From contig JADJMD010000013.1 of assembly GCA_016709765.1 (NCBI GenBank), forward strand, positions 248,001 through 312,000: a stretch of 64,000 bases of DNA, written 5' to 3'. The DNA comes from Ignavibacteriales bacterium. Its GTDB lineage: Bacteria; Bacteroidota; Ignavibacteria; Ignavibacteriales; Ignavibacteriaceae. Below are positions 30,974-41,923 of this stretch, in pieces; within the stretch, counting starts at the first letter, position 1, and each line of letters starts with the position of its first letter. The notes beneath the pieces were generated by a model. The model saw nothing but the letters and a program-made list of their open reading frames with translations, ran no database searches and was not told where the DNA came from. A program made the position numbers and the translations under genes.

Positions 30974-31279
30974 GACAATAGCCTCCTTAAAAATGCTTTT
31001 AATAAATCAGATGCAAACTTAATTTTTTTATCTTGGGGTGGGTTAGGACTATTTTAGCAATCTATTGGATTTTTATGGCAGATTAAAAAAAGACTAAAAG
31101 GTTTTATTTTGTGCTGTTCTTAAAGAAAATTCCTGCTCCAAATTTTACTGTTTGATGTAAAAAATTAATTGTTAGTGTTAACACTAATGCTTATTAACCA
31201 TTAGAGTTTAGAATGAATGTTTATATATGAAGAAATATAAGTGTTTGATAGGAAATTGGTTTGAATGATAAAAGAAAAT
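30974..31279. promoter_or_regulatory. 306-bp intergenic region with a perfect 16-bp palindrome
   Basis: No gene was found. TTAGTGTTAACACTAA at 31172-31187 is a perfect palindrome with the look of a homodimeric repressor operator. It lies between two minus-strand genes, about 200 bp upstream of the small secreted protein gene (30973). The remainder is AT-rich, without a clear promoter. Confidence 0.45.
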
Positions 31280-31948
31280 TTATTTTAAGACATCAATGAT
31301 TGTAATGTAATTATATATAAGCCAAAAGTGAGAAAAACTACCAAGTAATACGAACAAATGAAAAATTTCATGAAAACCTAGAATGCCCGGAAATGGATCA
31401 GGCCTTTTTAGTGCATAAATTAGAGCACCAATGGTATAAAAAATTCCACCAATTAATAACCACATTAATGCTGCTAATGGTAAAGCGTTTATAAGCGGAT
31501 AAATAATAACAATGGCTAACCATCCCATAAGTATATAAATAAGAGTTGATAACCATCTCGGAGCGTTCATCCAAAATATTTTAATTAATATACCTGCAAC
31601 CGCAACGCTCCAAACGGCTATTAAAACAATCCAGCCGAGATTTTTACTTAATGCAATCATACAAATTGGAGTATAAGAAGCGGCTATGTATATAAAAATC
31701 ATTATGTGATCGGCTTTTCTCATTTTTTTAACACTTGATTCAGAAAGTTTTAGCCAATGATAAAGTGTACTTGTTGTAAAAAGCAGAATCATTCCTATGC
31801 CAAAAATTAAAAACGAAATAAAGTGGTAAGGTTTAAATGGATTCAAAGTTGAATTAATAAGTAATATAGTTCCGATTATTGAAAGTATCACTCCTATAAA
31901 ATGAGTAAAACCATTCATTGGCTCTCTCAATTTTTTAGCAAGGTCCAT
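31280..31948 (-). CDS. trhA: Hemolysin III / TrhA (PAQR-like) membrane protein
   Basis: 222 aa with seven predicted membrane helices. Conserved family features are present: NGFTHFIGVILS near the start, STLYHWL in helix 2, DHIMIFIYIAASYTP, GGIFYTIGALIYALKRPDPFPG, and HEIFHLFVLLGSFSHF near the end. The Ser/His residues of the PAQR metal site (STLYH, HEIFH) are intact. Members of this family are linked to membrane-lipid homeostasis; the name 'hemolysin' is historical. It is transcribed alone on the minus strand. Confidence 0.88.
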   Translation of the reverse strand: MDLAKKLREPMNGFTHFIGVILSIIGTILLINSTLNPFKPYHFISFLIFGIGMILLFTTSTLYHWLKLSESSVKKMRKADHIMIFIYIAASYTPICMIALSKNLGWIVLIAVWSVAVAGILIKIFWMNAPRWLSTLIYILMGWLAIVIIYPLINALPLAALMWLLIGGIFYTIGALIYALKRPDPFPGILGFHEIFHLFVLLGSFSHFWLIYNYITIIDVLK

Positions 31949-32015
31949 ATTTAAAAGTCCATCTTCATTTTTTTAATATTATATCAACCAGAGAATTACT
32001 TTATATGAAATACTA

Positions 32016-33085
32016 TTATTGAACTTCAGGAAAATAAATATCAACTATCTGATGTGCGAACTTAAGCGTACTAAACTCTGAGTCTGCATCTCGATTTGTT
32101 AAAATTACAACTGTAAATTTTTTATCTGGTATTCTATATATAATATTTCTGAATCCTCTTGTGCTGCCTGTATGATATACCACTTTAGATCCGTCGTATG
32201 TTTCTATACGCCAGCCGTATCCATAAGGGAATTCAACTCCAGCATTGGTTTTGCCCATTGTCCATGACTCATCAAGATATTCTTTATTGATCAGTTTATT
32301 ATTGTAAAGAGCCTGATCCCATTTGTAAAGATCATTTAGCGATGAATAAATCCCTCCATCTCCAAGTACTGCACTGGTAACACTTTGATCTGTAAATTCT
32401 AAATTGTTATCTTTAATTGTGTAACCATAAGCCCTGTTATTAACTTCGTTTATATTTTTTCAAACGCAACTGTGTTGTTCATCTCAAGCGGAGTAAAAAT
32501 ATTGTCTCTAAGAAAATCACGAAAAGGTATTCCTGAAATTTTTTCAACAGTTAATGCTAGTAAAGAATACCCAGTATTACTGTATTTGTGCTGGCTACCC
32601 GGTATGAAGTAAGTTGAATCAGTTTTCATTATCATATCCAAAACATCTTTATCTTTTACCTGAACTGTAACGGTATCATCAATCAAATCTTCGTAATCAA
32701 TTAAACCGGATGTATGCTGCAGAAGATTTTTAATTGTGATATTGTTTCCATAATCAGGAAAATAGGGAAAAATATTTTTAAGAGTAGTTTCAAATGAAAG
32801 TTTACCCCTATCAATAAGCATCAAAATTGACATTGCTGTAAATTGTTTGGTCACAGATGCTAATCTAAAATTAGTTTCAACTGTCACCCCTATATCCTTT
32901 TCAAGATTTGCAAGGCCATAACCTTTTATAAAAACTTTATCTCCATTTTCTATAACCATTACGGCTGCCCCGGGCAATTTGGGATTATTATATTCGATAA
33001 AAATCTTATCAATGATATCTTCATTGTTCATTTTACATCCTATCAACAAAACCATTATAAAAATGAAATATACTGTTTGTTTCAT
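32016..33085 (-). pseudogene. Serine hydrolase of the beta-lactamase / class C family (one frameshift)
   Basis: The N-terminal frame (33085-32450) starts with a lipoprotein-like signal (LLIGCKMN) and holds the catalytic SVTK tetrad (SxxK) and YSNTGY (YxN). The C-terminal frame (32459-32016) continues with DGGIYSSLNDLYKW and the third motif HTGSTRGF (HxG). The two join if one T is restored in the plus-strand run of six T at 32455-32460, giving AFEKNINEVNNRAYGY. By family it is an esterase, peptidase or D-alanyl-D-alanine hydrolase-like enzyme of the envelope; the substrate is unknown. The lesion is in a homopolymer, so a sequencing error is plausible. Confidence 0.8.
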
Positions 33086-33248
33086 AAGAATTTTTCTCTT
33101 TAAAAAATAATTTTAATTCTTTTGTTCAAAATAATGAAGTTGGATTGTAAAGTTTTGCAAAGGATAGAGTTTCAGGTAAAATAATTGTAAATACTAATTT
33201 AAAATCACCTGACCTTGGAAAGAAAAATTCAAGTAGAATAGTTTTTCT

Positions 33249-33285
33249 AAAAAAGACGGCCGGGATATAAATTCCCAGCCGTCTT
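33249..33285 (-). terminator. Rho-independent terminator
   Basis: Stem AAGACGGC / GCCGTCTT extended by CGGGA / TTCCC, with a short AT loop. On the minus strand it is followed by a run of six T. It lies 10 bp after the stop of the arylsulfotransferase-like gene ending at 33295. Confidence 0.85.
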
Positions 33286-33294
33286 ACACAATAT

Positions 33295-35862
33295 TTATTT
33301 CAATAATATCATTTTACGTGTTTGAATAAATTCTCCTGCCTGCAGTTTATAGAAATAAATTCCAGATGATAAACTTGAAGCATTAAATTCAACTTCATAA
33401 CTTCCCGCGGGTTTGTATTCGTTTACTAATGTTTCTACTTCATTCCCAAGTACATCATAAATTTTTAATGTTTGATTACCGGCTATCGGGGACTGCCAAC
33501 TAATTTTTGTACTTGGATTAAATGGATTAGGGTAATTCTGAGATAGATAAAATTGATTTGGTATAAGGCTACTGATATTTTTAATATCTAAAGGATTCAT
33601 TATTGTAAATTCTGTATCACTAGTATCATAGAGTGATGAATCAGCAATACTTTCAACTCGAATTCTGTATAAAGTCCCCAGCTGTAAATTTGTAGGCAGA
33701 ATCCATTTTTGTACAAATGAATTTATTGTTGTGGTATCCAGGATAGTTGAATTGAATAAACTATCTTCCGCTAATTGGAGATTAAATGACTGAAGCAATC
33801 CGCGCCCGCTCCATTTTAATATTACTGGATTATCGACTAGTACTTTTTTCTGATCTATTGGTTCAATTAAAAAAGGTGAAACCAAGCCTTGTTGTAAATC
33901 TGGCTTCCCAAATATTATTTCACCAAAAGTTGTTGTGCTTGCAATTAGTTCATTGGTCGTACTGTCAAAAATAGTAGGAAGTTCAATAAAAAGTCCTTGC
34001 CCAGGAAATTCGCGCATATAAATTGCGGTCATTGCCGGCTGATCAATTTCCGGATATGCACTTAAATCAATATGAATCTCAGAAGTATGGGAATAAATTG
34101 CAACCCCCTCATAAAGAATTGAAACAGGGTATATAATTGGACTATCACTAATAAATTGAGGATTGATTGGACCATATGGTACACGAGTGACAGAGACGCT
34201 ATTATAAATATCCCCATCAAGCAGGATATATCTTATAGAAACACCAGTTATTTTTCCAACTTCATTAAATTGATAAATGTTGTCCTGTTGAACTTCCCCT
34301 TTGCTTACTTTTATCCTTGGGATCAATTCTTTCCATAGGCTGCTTAGAAACGCGATACGCTATCACATTATTCGGAAGTGAGAGTTCAAATGCAATGGAG
34401 CCATCACCGTGGACTTCGACTATATTTCTCTTAACAGGACTAGTTGGAAAAAGAATACCATAACCTACAAACCAGCCGCCATCAGAAAGCGGATCTGCAT
34501 TGCCTGCTGCCTGAGTAGAGATATTTCCCGGTGAATATCGATATTCAGAAACTAAAGTCGCTGTTTTATTAATTTCATCTAATTGATATTCCGCGGCACG
34601 TGAGTACCAAGGAGTGTGAAATTCTCCGTTATCAAAAATTGAAACATTTCCGTTTGAGAGACGGCGAATATGATGTTGTCGTGCAAAATAATAAGGAGCG
34701 TTTTCCGGATGTTCATTAAAAAATGTAAATTCATTTTTTAATCCTCCCCATCTCCACATTATATCTCCTGTCTCACGACTAATTTTCATAATATCACTAT
34801 GGTTGCGAAATGAGAGAAGAAGATTTCCATCATTATCCAGATCATATGCATTTAAGGTACTGGGGTTAATTCGAGGATCAGTTAAATTTAAATCTGTATC
34901 GGTAATTGGAATGTAATCTATATCCCTCCATTCAAACACAACATTTTTATATGCATCCTGTTCCTGAAAAATATTAATAGTTAGTTGTGCATCTGGTCTT
35001 CCACCTGGCACAATGAGACTCATATCATAAATTATAGTAGTATATGACATAAGCATTGCATGTCCGTTAGGGAGTAAAATAAAATCATATGAAAATCAGT
35101 GAGATATCCATTTTTCATTTGAAAGCTATCCACTACCGCAAGTGTACTATCTAAAACATAGTGTGTTAAATTTGAGTTAGCCCCTGGAACTATTCCACTA
35201 TAATCTCCAAGTCCATATGATAGAAGTCCATTCGGTTGGATTTTAAAATCAAAAGGTGCTCCATTAACTCTTATGGAATCAAGAATATTTCCATAATTAT
35301 CTAGTATGAAAAGGTAATTTGCATAAATGTGCTGAGGAGCGTTGCGATCCCAAGTGGCCATAAATATATATCCTGGTGATGGATTATTTACAGAATCAAT
35401 CGTGATTGGTGGTGCAGGAAGATATTGAGCATTTGAATAGTCTGATTGAACTGTGCTTTGAGAATTTAATTGCGATGCCACTTGGGCATCATCTGCAATT
35501 GTAGTAAAATTGAAAGAATACGATGGAAGCATAGATCCATCTTTTGTTTTGACGCCGGACAGCATTGAAACGGTTACTATTTCGTTTCCAACAAATTGCT
35601 GATCCGGATTAAAAACAATTGTCCTTTTATCGTCTGAAAGAATTAATTGTCCAGTATGCAAACCACTTTGTGATCCAACAACACTAATCAAACTTAGATT
35701 TAAGGAACTGCGATCAACGATTGAATTGCTTCGTAAAATAATATTAGTCTTACTAGATACCAAAATTGAATTTGGTTTAGGGGAAACATATACATAATTA
35801 TTTTGAGCATAAACTGAATTAAGAAGTAGCAAAAAAGCTAACAACAGATAATTAATTTTCAT
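33295..35862 (-). pseudogene. T9SS-sorted arylsulfotransferase-like protein 1 (two frameshifts)
   Basis: Three overlapping frames (35862-35032, 35056-34265, 34326-33295) form one protein of about 850 aa. It has a signal peptide (MKINYLLLAFLLLLNSVYAQ), an Ig-like N-terminal domain, an ASST-type six-blade core (TDFH-DFILLPNGHAML, GDIMWRWGG, ARQHHIRRLSNGNVSIFDNG) and a T9SS sorting domain (NYPNPFNPST, ending RKMILLK). The first break (about 35085-35091) is CATATGAT where the neighbouring paralogue implies CATGAT, an extra AT. The second (about 34333-34339) is CCTATGG where an uninterrupted PWKELIPR requires one base fewer. The ATG at 35862 follows GGAG; an in-frame GTG precedes it. ASST-family proteins transfer sulfate between phenols; the substrate here is unknown. 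Confidence 0.75.
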
Positions 35863-35883
35863 CACAAACTCCGTGCTCTACTA

Positions 35884-38440
35884 TTATTTTAAAAGAAGCA
35901 TCTTTTTTACAGACACATAAGATTTATAGTTCTCAATTGATTTATATTCAACTTTATAAAAATATATACCAGATGAAATATCTGCACCATCAAAATCTAA
36001 CTGATGGTATCCGGCATCTTGTTGTGAATCGATTAACTTTCTAATTTTTTCACCCATTATATTAAATACTTCTATTTTAACATTGCCCGGTTCCGGCAAA
36101 GCATATTTAATTACTGTTGAAGGGTTGAAAGGATTTGGGAAATTAGAATAGAGAATAAAATCGCTGGGAGTTGTAGAATTATCCTCTCCAACTTTTGAAG
36201 GTAAACTCTCTTTTACAGAGATATTATCAAAGTAGCAGATAATATTGGACTTTCCACAATTCATAACAACTCTAGCATTATAATCAGTGGGATCGGTCAT
36301 CTGGAATTGATATTGAAAATGCTGCATTTGTGGTGTTAGCACAATTGGTCCCGTTCTAGAATAAATTAAATTATTACCTCCATTCTGAGCGACTCTTGGT
36401 TCCATGATTCTATTATTATTTGATTTGGCATCAAACTCAAAAATATAATTTCTTCCATTAATCATAGGGAAACTCTCCTGGATTAATTGAATATCTGAGT
36501 ATGCAGAACCGCTATTTGATATTGTTACAACAAACTCACCATTCACAACAGTTCCTTGTGCCTGAGCACCATTGCGTGCATTGAAAATCCAATGGTTGCT
36601 GCCGTCTGAAAAATCGCTGTTTAAAATCATATTTTGACCAGGCTCAGTAAACCTTACAAGTACATTTTCTTCATTGGAAAAAGGACTTTCTGTACCATCA
36701 GTATTGCGCGCAGTAACCCTGAAGTAATATCGTTGATTGTTGTTTAAATTTGTTAAATCAATCGATGTGTTTGCAGTACTGTCAAGAGGATTAATCGGAT
36801 TGGCTGAGAGCCCACTGTATACAATGTACTTTTCAACAGTCGTGTCACCAAATTTATTGAATATCAACGTAACTTTATCAGAATAAGATTCTGCTATAAG
36901 GTAAGGAACTGCAAGAACACTTTCCCATTCAAAGCGAAAAGAACGGTAGCAAGCTGTGCTTTGGGCAAAGTTTGCGGAATAAACGTTCTCCCCAGAAGGT
37001 GTTACCTCATAAGCTTTTGGCAGTGAGTAATCCGCCCAGTCAATAAATGTATTGCCGTTTTCAAGGCGTTGAGCGTTACCCATCCAACTAGTACTATAAT
37101 CTGGTGAGTGTCTATACTCCCAAACTTTTGTAGCGGTCATGGTCAAAGTATCTATTTTGAACTCAACAACTCTTGAGAAATTAGGGATACGATAATTACC
37201 ATTGTCAAATATAGTGTATTGATTAGGTTGACCAGGAACAGGTCTTACATCGTGTTGATATGAAAAACCATATGAGTCATTTACAAATGTAAATTGATTA
37301 TGCGCTCCACCTAACCTCCACATTATTTCACCGGTTTCACGATTAATCTTTGTCACTTCACTTAAATGCCTGCTGGATATAATAATATTATTATCATAGT
37401 CTATAGCAATAGAGTTCATATGAACATAGTCAATATTATTACCCTGAAGATTTTCTATGAACCGCATCTACTATATCAAAATTATCCCAACAGTTCCATT
37501 CAAAAACAACATTATGGTTTTCATCGAGTTCCTGGACATGATTTCCTCTAACAGTAGCATTTGTCTGTCCACCCTGAACAATTTGGCTCATATCTACAAT
37601 TTGATTATCCAATGCAATCAAAAAGCAGTGGTGGTTAGGTAGAAGTTGAATGTCGTGTTCATCTGTCCCATAACCATTTTTACAACTAAAAGTATCAATA
37701 TTATTATACTGTGAATCCATTTCAACAAAACAATTAAGATTTTCGTATACCCTGCGTGTTAGGGTTCCAGTAGGTTGAAGTTTAAAGTCTCGAGTTTGAT
37801 TGTTGTTAGGGAATCGTTTATAAAAATATGGAGTACCGTCATTTTCCAATATCATCATATATGATGTTCCGCCCCAGTTAGATATAAATACCTTTCCTGG
37901 TGCAGTTTCATTGGAAACAGATACATTAATATTGGGGAAATCACTTGGAACTGTGACTCCATTTATTAATGTCGGCTTTCCAACGATATCAGATTCAGAA
38001 TTAATCTCAATCGGGCTTAATAAATTATTATCATCTGAAAGTAATTGAAAAATTTTCGGATCAAATTCCTTAACTGAATTAGTTACAAACGAAAATATGA
38101 ATATGTTTTCTTTAACGAATAAGGATGAGCTAACAGAAACGTTTACTCTCTCAGAAGAATCAAAAATTATTTCTGGTTCAAAGATTATTGTATTATCAGA
38201 AATTAAAACTTTACCACTATGCAAACCGCTTTTTTCACCAACCACTTCAAAATTCACTGAAGTCGTATTCAATTGAGATTGAAATTTCCTATCTAATTTT
38301 AGAATGATGGTAGATTGAACGGGAATATATTGTGAACCAGGCGTTGGATGGATGTATATTATTTCAACCGGTTTAACATTAGAGGTTGCAAATGAACTTA
38401 CATATAAGATCAGGTATAATAGTAGTAATTTAATTCTCAT
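35884..38440 (-). pseudogene. T9SS-sorted arylsulfotransferase-like protein 2 (one frameshift)
   Basis: Frames 38440-37439 and 37467-35884 join into one protein of about 850 aa. It has a signal peptide (about 1-20), an Ig-like N-terminal domain, an ASST core (GTDEHDIQLLPNHH, VVFEWNCWDNFDIVDAVH, GEIMWRLGGAHNQFTF, YTIFDNGNYR), a fibronectin-III domain, a carbohydrate-binding-like jelly roll (LNSDFSDGSNHWIF to YFDNISVKE) and a T9SS sorting domain (NFPNPFNPST, ending KKMLLLK). The break is at about 37453-37459: CATAGAA in place of CATGAA, one extra base, after which DAVH-ENLQGNNIDYVH reads through. It lies 18 bp upstream of paralogue 1 and is probably in the same operon. Confidence 0.78.
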
Positions 38441-39002
38441 TTAAGACCATTGTGTAATAAAATATTATCTTTTTAATATGTCTTATCAGATATTAATCCA
38501 ATTTCACAAATATGATAAATCATCTTCCCGATAAATTTCCGATTTCATGTACTGAAAATCAATACTTTTCTTCAATTAACTTAAGTTGATAAAACGAAAA
38601 ACATTTTGCATCACTTTAAAATAAGGATAAAACATAGAACTATACATTTATATATTTTCTATTAATGTGAGGTTATTAGAATTAGTAGTATTTCAGATCA
38701 TTAGAGCCAAATTCATGTTCTATCTGTAGTAAAAAATAATAAAAGTCTGAAAATGGATTTTTAAATGGCTCCGCAAATTGAAATCATACAGGGCCTTCTT
38801 ATCACAAAACAAAGAGCTAAATACTTACTAGTATTGTGTTAAGATCTTGGCTGGGAGATACACCCCAACCAATATGTTAGATCTTGAATGTAACCCGATC
38901 ATACAAATAAATGTTTAATAATTTGTTGCGATTTTTAATTAAATTTATAAAGTTTTAATTTAAAACATAATTATATTTAGCTAATCAAAATTTAATAAGA
39001 CA
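38441..39002. other. 562-bp divergent intergenic region with a long imperfect inverted repeat
   Basis: It separates the minus-strand secreted-protein genes from the plus-strand island. No gene was found. At 38841-38885, AAGATC-TTGGCTGGG faces CCCAACCAA-(7 nt)-GATCTT, giving an imperfect double-arm hairpin. The TARTYCC...CATCC box that precedes eleven other plus-strand units is not visible here, although a response regulator gene follows. Confidence 0.5.
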
Positions 39003-39695
39003 ATGAAAAAAATCAAGATACTACTTATTGAAGATAATCGACTTCTGCGCGAAGGCATTTCTGCGTTACTAAAAAAGCAGCCTGATATGAATGTTGTTAC
39101 AACTGTTGGTAATGGAGAAAATATTTTAGCGCTTATTGGGAAGCTTAACCCAAACATTGTACTTCTCGATCTTGGTTTAAGAAATCATAACAGTTTACAA
39201 GTTGTAAAACTTGTAAAGACAAATTTTCAGAAAATCAAAATAATTGTAATGGATCTTATTCCGTTACAGGCAGACGTTTTTGAATTTGTGCAAGCAGGTG
39301 TTTCCGGATTTATGCTTAAAGACATAAGCGTTGCTGAGTTTTTAAAAACCATCAGATCAGTGTTTGAAGGTGCACAAGTTTTACCTCCGCATTTAACAGG
39401 ATCACTTTTCACACAGATTGTTGAACAGGCGATAAATGGATTAGCTCCAAGGGTAATTAATGATTCAGTCCGGATGACAAAACGTGAACGTCAGGTAGTT
39501 GAATTGATAGCTGATGGTTCTACAAATAAAGAAATAGCACAAAAACTTAATCTTTCAACCTACACAATAAAAAGCCACGTACATAACATCCTTGAAAAAC
39601 TTGCACTTAATACGCGTGTGCAGATTGCAAAACACGCTCATCTATCTGAATCTTATAAAACAGCAATAGATACAACTTCATTACTCGAAGAGTAA
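39003..39695 (+). CDS. Orphan NarL/LuxR-family response regulator 1
   Basis: 230 aa. The receiver domain (about 3-120) has acidic pocket Glu10/Asp11, phospho-acceptor Asp56 (NIVLLDLGL) and Lys106 (GFMLKD). The conserved switch Thr/Ser after strand 4 is replaced by Asp84 (IIVMDLIP). The LuxR/GerE HTH is at about 158-215 (MTKRERQVVELIADGSTNKE, TYTIKSHVHNIL). No histidine kinase is nearby. It is closely related to the regulator at 60382, which has the same Asp84. It is a candidate activator of the eleven box-bearing promoters that follow (inference). DNA-binding output is secure by family; whether phosphorylation still controls it is uncertain. Confidence 0.9.
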   Translation: MKKIKILLIEDNRLLREGISALLKKQPDMNVVTTVGNGENILALIGKLNPNIVLLDLGLRNHNSLQVVKLVKTNFQKIKIIVMDLIPLQADVFEFVQAGVSGFMLKDISVAEFLKTIRSVFEGAQVLPPHLTGSLFTQIVEQAINGLAPRVINDSVRMTKRERQVVELIADGSTNKEIAQKLNLSTYTIKSHVHNILEKLALNTRVQIAKHAHLSESYKTAIDTTSLLEE

Positions 39696-39719
39696 TCTTA
39701 CTTTCTTTAACTCTATTCC

Positions 39720-39783
39720 AAAAATTATAATCCTTTTTTCATCCCTTTGGTCTATTTTTTAGCAGTCTGACTTTGTCTATAAT
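39720..39783 (+). promoter_or_regulatory. Box promoter 1 (upstream of kaiC-like gene)
   Basis: Core TAATCCTTTTTTCATCC at 39728-39744, 9 bp, A, -35-like TTTTTT (39755-39760), 17 bp, -10 TATAAT (39778-39783). The start would be near 39790, about 90 bp before the KaiC-like ATG. The -10 is perfect consensus while the -35 is poor, which fits dependence on an activator bound to the box. Confidence 0.75.
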
Positions 39784-39879
39784 TAATTGTCTTCTTGATA
39801 AAGAATATGAAATTCAACTCTGTTGATGATGAATGACGATTTAAATTATAAAGAACAACTAATTATTATATAAGATATC

Positions 39880-41604
39880 ATGAAAAAAAATGAACCTAAA
39901 TTTCAAAGAAAAATCCTTCCAAAATCTCCAACAAGTATTCAAGGCTTTGATGAAATAACAGGCGGTGGTTTACCCAAAGGACGACCAACTCTTGTGTGCG
40001 GAGGTGCGGGATGTGGTAAAACATTATTTGCTATGGAATTTCTGGTACGCGGTGCAACAGTCAATAATGAACCCGGTGTTTTCATTTCCTTTGAGGAAAC
40101 AGAAAAAGAGCTAACGGCAAACGTTGCTTCATTAGGATTCGATTTGAATAACCTGATAAAACACAGAAAGATTTGGCTTGAACACATTCATGTTGAACGT
40201 GGCGAAATAGAACAGAGCGGTGAATATGATTTAAGGGGTTTATTTGTCCGTATTCACCACGCAATCGAAAGTATTGGCGCTAAGCGTGTTGTTTTGGATA
40301 CCATTGAATCACTCTTTTCGGCGCTTCCTAATGCTACTATTGTACGCACAGAATTGCGGCGATTATTCAGCTGGTTGAAAAAAAAGGGTGTTACAACAAT
40401 AGTGACTGGTGAAAAAGGCTATGGTACTTTAACGCGTCAGGGTTTGGAAGAATATGTTTCTGATTGTGTTATTCTGCTGGATCACCGTGTTAGCGATCAG
40501 TCTTCCATAAGAAGATTACGCATTGTAAAGTATCGTGGCTCAACACACGGTACAAATGAATATCCTTTCTTAATTGATGAAGATGGATTTTCCGTTCTGC
40601 CTGTTACTTCACTTGGATTGAAACACATTTCTTCGAGAGAAAGAATTTCCAGCGGCATTCCGCGTCTTGATACAATGCTTTCCGGTAAAGGTTACTTTCG
40701 CGGCAGTACAATACTTGTTTCAGGAACTGCGGGTACCGGCAAAACAAGTCTTGCTGCACAATTTGTTGAAGCAGCTTGTAAACGTGGAGAACGTGTTCTT
40801 TATTTCGCATTCGAAGAATCTCCAAGTCAATTTATGCGTAATATGTCTTCTATTGGAATTCTCTTAGAACCATGGGTAAAAAAAGGTTTGTTATATTTTC
40901 ACGCAACTCGCCCAACACTGCATGGATTGGAACATCATTTAACAACTTCTATCAAATTGATTAATAAGGTTGATCCGCAAATAGTGATTCTTGATCCTAT
41001 TGATGCATTCGTTATAGGAGGAAATCAAACTGAAGTTAAAATAATGCTTCTTCGTCTTGTAGATTTTTTAAAGATGAGGAATATCACTGCATTTTTCGCA
41101 AGCCTTTCTAATGCAGGTACTACTCAGGAGCTTACTGATATGGCAATATCATCATTAATAGATACCTGGCTTCTATTACGTGATATTGAAATTGGCGGTG
41201 AACGTAACAGAGGGTTATATGTTCTTAAATCACGCGGAATGGATCATTCAAACCAAATCCGTGAATTTATACTAACAGATTGTGGAATTGAACTGCTTGA
41301 TGTTTATGTTGGACCTGAAGGTGTATTAACGGGTTCAGCTCGATTAACTCAAGAAGCAACAAACGAAGCTCAACAATTATCACGGCAGCAAGAAATTGAA
41401 CGAAAGCAATCTGAAATAGAACTAAAACGTGCAGCAACAGAAGCTCAAATTGTAGTATTAAAATCTGAATTTAAAACAGAAGAATCAGAAGCGCTTAAGC
41501 TTATCGAAAGGGAAAAAGCAGAGACTAAAAGATTCACAGTAAATCAGAAAAAAATGGCCTATAGCAGAAAAGCCGATAAGTTTATAAAAAAAACTTTAGT
41601 GTAG
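39880..41604 (+). CDS. KaiC-like double-domain RecA-fold ATPase
   Basis: 574 aa. Two KaiC domains in tandem: CI with Walker A GGAGCGKT (about 41-48) and catalytic FEETEKE, and CII with GTAGTGKT and FEESPSQ. In CII the autophosphorylation region reads DMAISSLIDT, so the Ser/Thr pair of cyanobacterial KaiC is Ser-Ser here. The C-terminal 75 or so residues form a charged coiled coil (EIERKQSEIELKRAATEAQ). No kaiA or kaiB is present, and circadian function should not be assumed; in non-cyanobacteria such proteins are linked to stress or signalling. It is preceded by box promoter 1 and by response regulator 1, suggesting a shared regulatory circuit. No bona fide operon partner follows. Confidence 0.9.
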   Translation: MKKNEPKFQRKILPKSPTSIQGFDEITGGGLPKGRPTLVCGGAGCGKTLFAMEFLVRGATVNNEPGVFISFEETEKELTANVASLGFDLNNLIKHRKIWLEHIHVERGEIEQSGEYDLRGLFVRIHHAIESIGAKRVVLDTIESLFSALPNATIVRTELRRLFSWLKKKGVTTIVTGEKGYGTLTRQGLEEYVSDCVILLDHRVSDQSSIRRLRIVKYRGSTHGTNEYPFLIDEDGFSVLPVTSLGLKHISSRERISSGIPRLDTMLSGKGYFRGSTILVSGTAGTGKTSLAAQFVEAACKRGERVLYFAFEESPSQFMRNMSSIGILLEPWVKKGLLYFHATRPTLHGLEHHLTTSIKLINKVDPQIVILDPIDAFVIGGNQTEVKIMLLRLVDFLKMRNITAFFASLSNAGTTQELTDMAISSLIDTWLLLRDIEIGGERNRGLYVLKSRGMDHSNQIREFILTDCGIELLDVYVGPEGVLTGSARLTQEATNEAQQLSRQQEIERKQSEIELKRAATEAQIVVLKSEFKTEESEALKLIEREKAETKRFTVNQKKMAYSRKADKFIKKTLV

Positions 41605-41923
41605 CCTAGTTAAATAGATTTTCGTTCCCAGGTCATAAGATAATTCTAAGAAAGTCATTTCGAAGAATTTGTAACAGTCAACACGACAGATAAATCTGAA
41701 TTACTTATCAGGATTCTCTGGTAATACCTTCAATGTAACAATCACAAATATCACAAAGCCGCATAATTTTAATAACGAACAAACACGATCTAATTAATTT
41801 GTAGCTAAATATTTAACGTTAAACACCTTAAAGATGTAGTCCCATTTTCATCCTTTTGCCGTATTGTACAAAATCATAATTCTCTCTAACATCATTCAAG
41901 AATAAATTAACATAAATGTACAA
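41605..41923. other. 319-bp intergenic region containing box promoter 2
   Basis: No gene was found. Near 41653-41662 is GTCATTTCGA, the same end sequence as the inverted-repeat elements at 36-141 and 3892-3985, but no partner arm was found, so it may be a broken copy. The right end holds box promoter 2. Confidence 0.5.
41830..41892 (+). promoter_or_regulatory. Box promoter 2 (upstream of mla operon)
   Basis: AAAGATG then core TAGTCCCATTTTCATCC at 41837-41853, 9 bp, A, -35 TTGTAC (41864-41869), 17 bp, -10 TAACAT (41887-41892). The predicted start near 41899 leaves a leader of about 25 nt before the MlaE ATG. Confidence 0.8.

Noticed and set aside
28824..37459. Programmed ribosomal frameshifting in the secreted genes
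   Set aside because: The five sites share no slippery heptamer, differ in direction and size, and occur at unrelated places in the proteins; decay or sequencing error is simpler.
39880..41604. Circadian kaiABC clock
   Set aside because: Only a KaiC-like gene is present; KaiC homologues without KaiA/KaiB are common outside cyanobacteria, so no clock claim is made.
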